Shown here: piece by piece, positions 62,750 to 64,000 of the stretch | Layout: every line of letters begins with the position of its first letter | How positions within the stretch are numbered: position 1 is the first letter of the stretch | Source of the DNA: CBDANZ01 sp965197865 | GTDB lineage: Bacteria > Acidobacteriota > Vicinamibacteria > Vicinamibacterales > CAVVIG01 | Assembly: GCA_965197865.1 (NCBI GenBank) | Contig: CBDANZ010000003.1 | Span: 124,001-188,000 of the forward strand | Direction: 5' to 3' | DNA: 64,000 bases | Translations under genes and position numbers: made by a program | The notes under the pieces: generated by a model | What the model saw: only the letters and a program-made list of their open reading frames with translations | What the model was told of the DNA's origin: nothing | Databases searched by the model: none

Positions 62750-64000
62750 GTGGACACTTTTTCGTGCGACGTACTGATAGTGGGTGGCGGTGGGGCGGGC
62801 TTGCGCGCCGCGATCGCGGTGGCGGAAACGCACCCTCAACTGAGCGTCACCGTGATCTCCAAGGTCTACCCCATGCGGAGCCACACCGTGTCGGCAGAAG
62901 GGGGCGCGGCGGCAGTCATCAAGTCGGGCGACAGCCTCGACGAGCACGCGTACGACACGATTTCTGGAGGCGACTGGCTCTGCGATCAGGACGGCGTCGA
63001 GGCATTTGTCCGCGAGGCTCCCGCTGAAATGTTGCAGTTGGAGCACTGGGGCTGCCCGTGGAGTCGGGAACCGGATGGCCACGTAGCCGTGCGCCCGTTC
63101 GGCGGCATGAAAGTCCAGCGCACCTGGTTCGCCGCCGACAAGACCGGCTTTCACATGCTCCATACGCTCTTCCAGACCAGCCTGAAGTACAACGGCATCC
63201 GACGGCACGACGAATGTTTCGTGACCAAGCTGCTCGTCGAGAACGGTCGCTGTCAAGGTGTGGTGGCCATCGAGCTGGCCACTGGCAAGATTCAGGCGAT
63301 CACCGCCAAGGCCGTCATCCTGTGTACAGGAGGCTGCGGCAAGATCTTCCCCTTCACCACCAACGCCAGCATCAAGAACGGCGACGGGATGGCGCTGGCC
63401 TACCGCGCGGGCGTGGCCCTCAAGGACATGGAGTTCGTCCAGTACCATCCCACAGGGCTGCCCTTCACCGGGATTCTGATTACCGAGGCGACCCGCGCCG
63501 AAGGCGGGTGGATGCTCAACAAGGATGGGTACCGGTACCTCCAGGACTACGACCTCGGGAAGCCTGAAGCCAAGCCGGTCCTGCGCTCCATGGAGCTCGG
63601 TCCGCGCGACAGGCTCTCGCAGGCCTTCACGAAGGAACTGGAGAAGGAGCGCACGATCAAGGGTCCCCACGGCGATTATGTTCACCTGGACATCCGGCAC
63701 CTGGGCGAGGAAGTGATCGACAGGAAGCTCCCCTTCGTCCGTGAATTATGCCTGCGGTACGCGGGCCTCGACCCGGTCAAGCAAATGATTCCGGTGCGGC
63801 CGGTCGTGCATTACATGATGGGCGGCATTCATACGGACATCCATGCGGCCACACCTATGCCTGGCCTGTATGCCGCCGGGGAAGCCGCGTGCGTGAGCAT
63901 CAATGGAGCAAATCGGCTGGGATCCAATTCGCTGACCGAGTTGCTGGTGTTCGGCGCGCGGGCGGGCAAAGCGGCGGCGGTCTTTGCGGCGGATCAGGAA
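62750..64000 (+). CDS. Succinate dehydrogenase/fumarate reductase flavoprotein subunit (5-prime 417 codons)
   Basis: From GTG 62750, preceded by CGAGAGAC, open to the window edge. FAD-binding CDVLIVGGGGAGLRAAIAVA; covalent-FAD His in YPMRSHTVSAEGGAAAV; VILCTGGCGKIFPFTTNASI KNGDGMALAYRAG; catalytic region EFVQYHPTGLPFTGILITEA TRAEGGWMLN; RDRLSQAF; VRPVVHYMMGGIHTDIHAAT PMPGLYAAGEAACVSINGAN RLGSNSLTELLVFGARAG. Fits SdhA/FrdA; direction of catalysis cannot be told from this subunit alone. Iron-sulfur and membrane subunits should follow outside the window. Divergent from fumC, suggesting shared control of C4-dicarboxylate steps. Confidence 0.93.
   Translation, partial: MDTFSCDVLIVGGGGAGLRAAIAVAETHPQLSVTVISKVYPMRSHTVSAEGGAAAVIKSGDSLDEHAYDTISGGDWLCDQDGVEAFVREAPAEMLQLEHWGCPWSREPDGHVAVRPFGGMKVQRTWFAADKTGFHMLHTLFQTSLKYNGIRRHDECFVTKLLVENGRCQGVVAIELATGKIQAITAKAVILCTGGCGKIFPFTTNASIKNGDGMALAYRAGVALKDMEFVQYHPTGLPFTGILITEATRAEGGWMLNKDGYRYLQDYDLGKPEAKPVLRSMELGPRDRLSQAFTKELEKERTIKGPHGDYVHLDIRHLGEEVIDRKLPFVRELCLRYAGLDPVKQMIPVRPVVHYMMGGIHTDIHAATPMPGLYAAGEAACVSINGANRLGSNSLTELLVFGARAGKAAAVFAADQE

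Noticed and set aside
1..64000. CRISPR array or cas genes
   Set aside because: No regularly spaced direct repeats and no Cas-like proteins were seen; repeats found are palindromic and dispersed.

Overview
The window is a high-GC, Gram-negative genomic segment that looks like a member of the Acidobacteriota, probably class Vicinamibacteria. That placement is an inference from protein character: large DUF5916-type outer-membrane barrels, a Kdo hydroxylase beside LPS genes, a radical SAM protein with an N-terminal SPASM-like module, the order dprA-topA-trmFO-xerC, and dispersed REP-like palindromes. No rRNA is present to confirm it. The only RNA gene seen is tRNA-Ser(GGA) at 51132-51221.

Layout. 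1-7.8 kb: a cut-off ECF sigma factor, a GAF/GAF/PAS histidine kinase coupled to an unusual HTH-receiver regulator, an ABC-F ATPase, and an NtrB/NtrC-like pair in which both members are damaged. 7.8-13.8 kb (minus strand): xerC, trmFO, topA, dprA. 14.1-18.9 kb (plus strand): a TPR protein and a lipoprotein, then rplU-rpmA-obgE-nadD-rsfS-comF. 18.8-26.4 kb: tmk-lysA, a broken ECF sigma gene, a radical SAM gene, lpxC, uvrA. 26.4-35.4 kb: a permease remnant, an IPT/beta-propeller protein, an HNH nuclease, an NlpC/P60 lipoprotein, mtgA, an M48 protease, a class V aminotransferase, a broken Nramp gene with a UspA gene, and a Kdo hydroxylase. 35.6-41.3 kb: an unknown membrane protein, a PQQ-type propeller, and an operon of ArsR-rhodanese, rhodanese-associated metallo-beta-lactamase and MFS genes, with a DUF4202 gene upstream. 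41.8-48.8 kb: two large paralogous secreted proteins (TolB-like + CBM9-like + DUF5916 barrel). 48.8-53.8 kb: a decayed region with gene fragments, the tRNA, and an EVE-domain gene. 53.8-60 kb: glgB, split by about 4 kb of foreign DNA (HigBA and transposase remnants, an HsdS fragment, a GltS-like transporter, a truncated TonB-receptor start, and an IS3-type element). 60-64 kb: two cyclophilins, fumC with two in-frame TAG codons, and the divergent start of a succinate dehydrogenase/fumarate reductase flavoprotein gene.

A striking property is the number of damaged housekeeping-type genes. Single-base indels, several in short homopolymers, break ntrB, dprA, the MBL gene, the radical SAM gene and others. 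Six premature stops explicable with good confidence by family alignment are all C-to-T or G-to-A changes. Several proteins have clean internal losses: the receiver core of NtrC, the DPGN motif of Nramp, and the middle of a GYD protein. Either the consensus sequence carries errors or damage, or this lineage is shedding genes. The sequence alone cannot decide, so affected genes are listed as pseudogenes with the lesions located.
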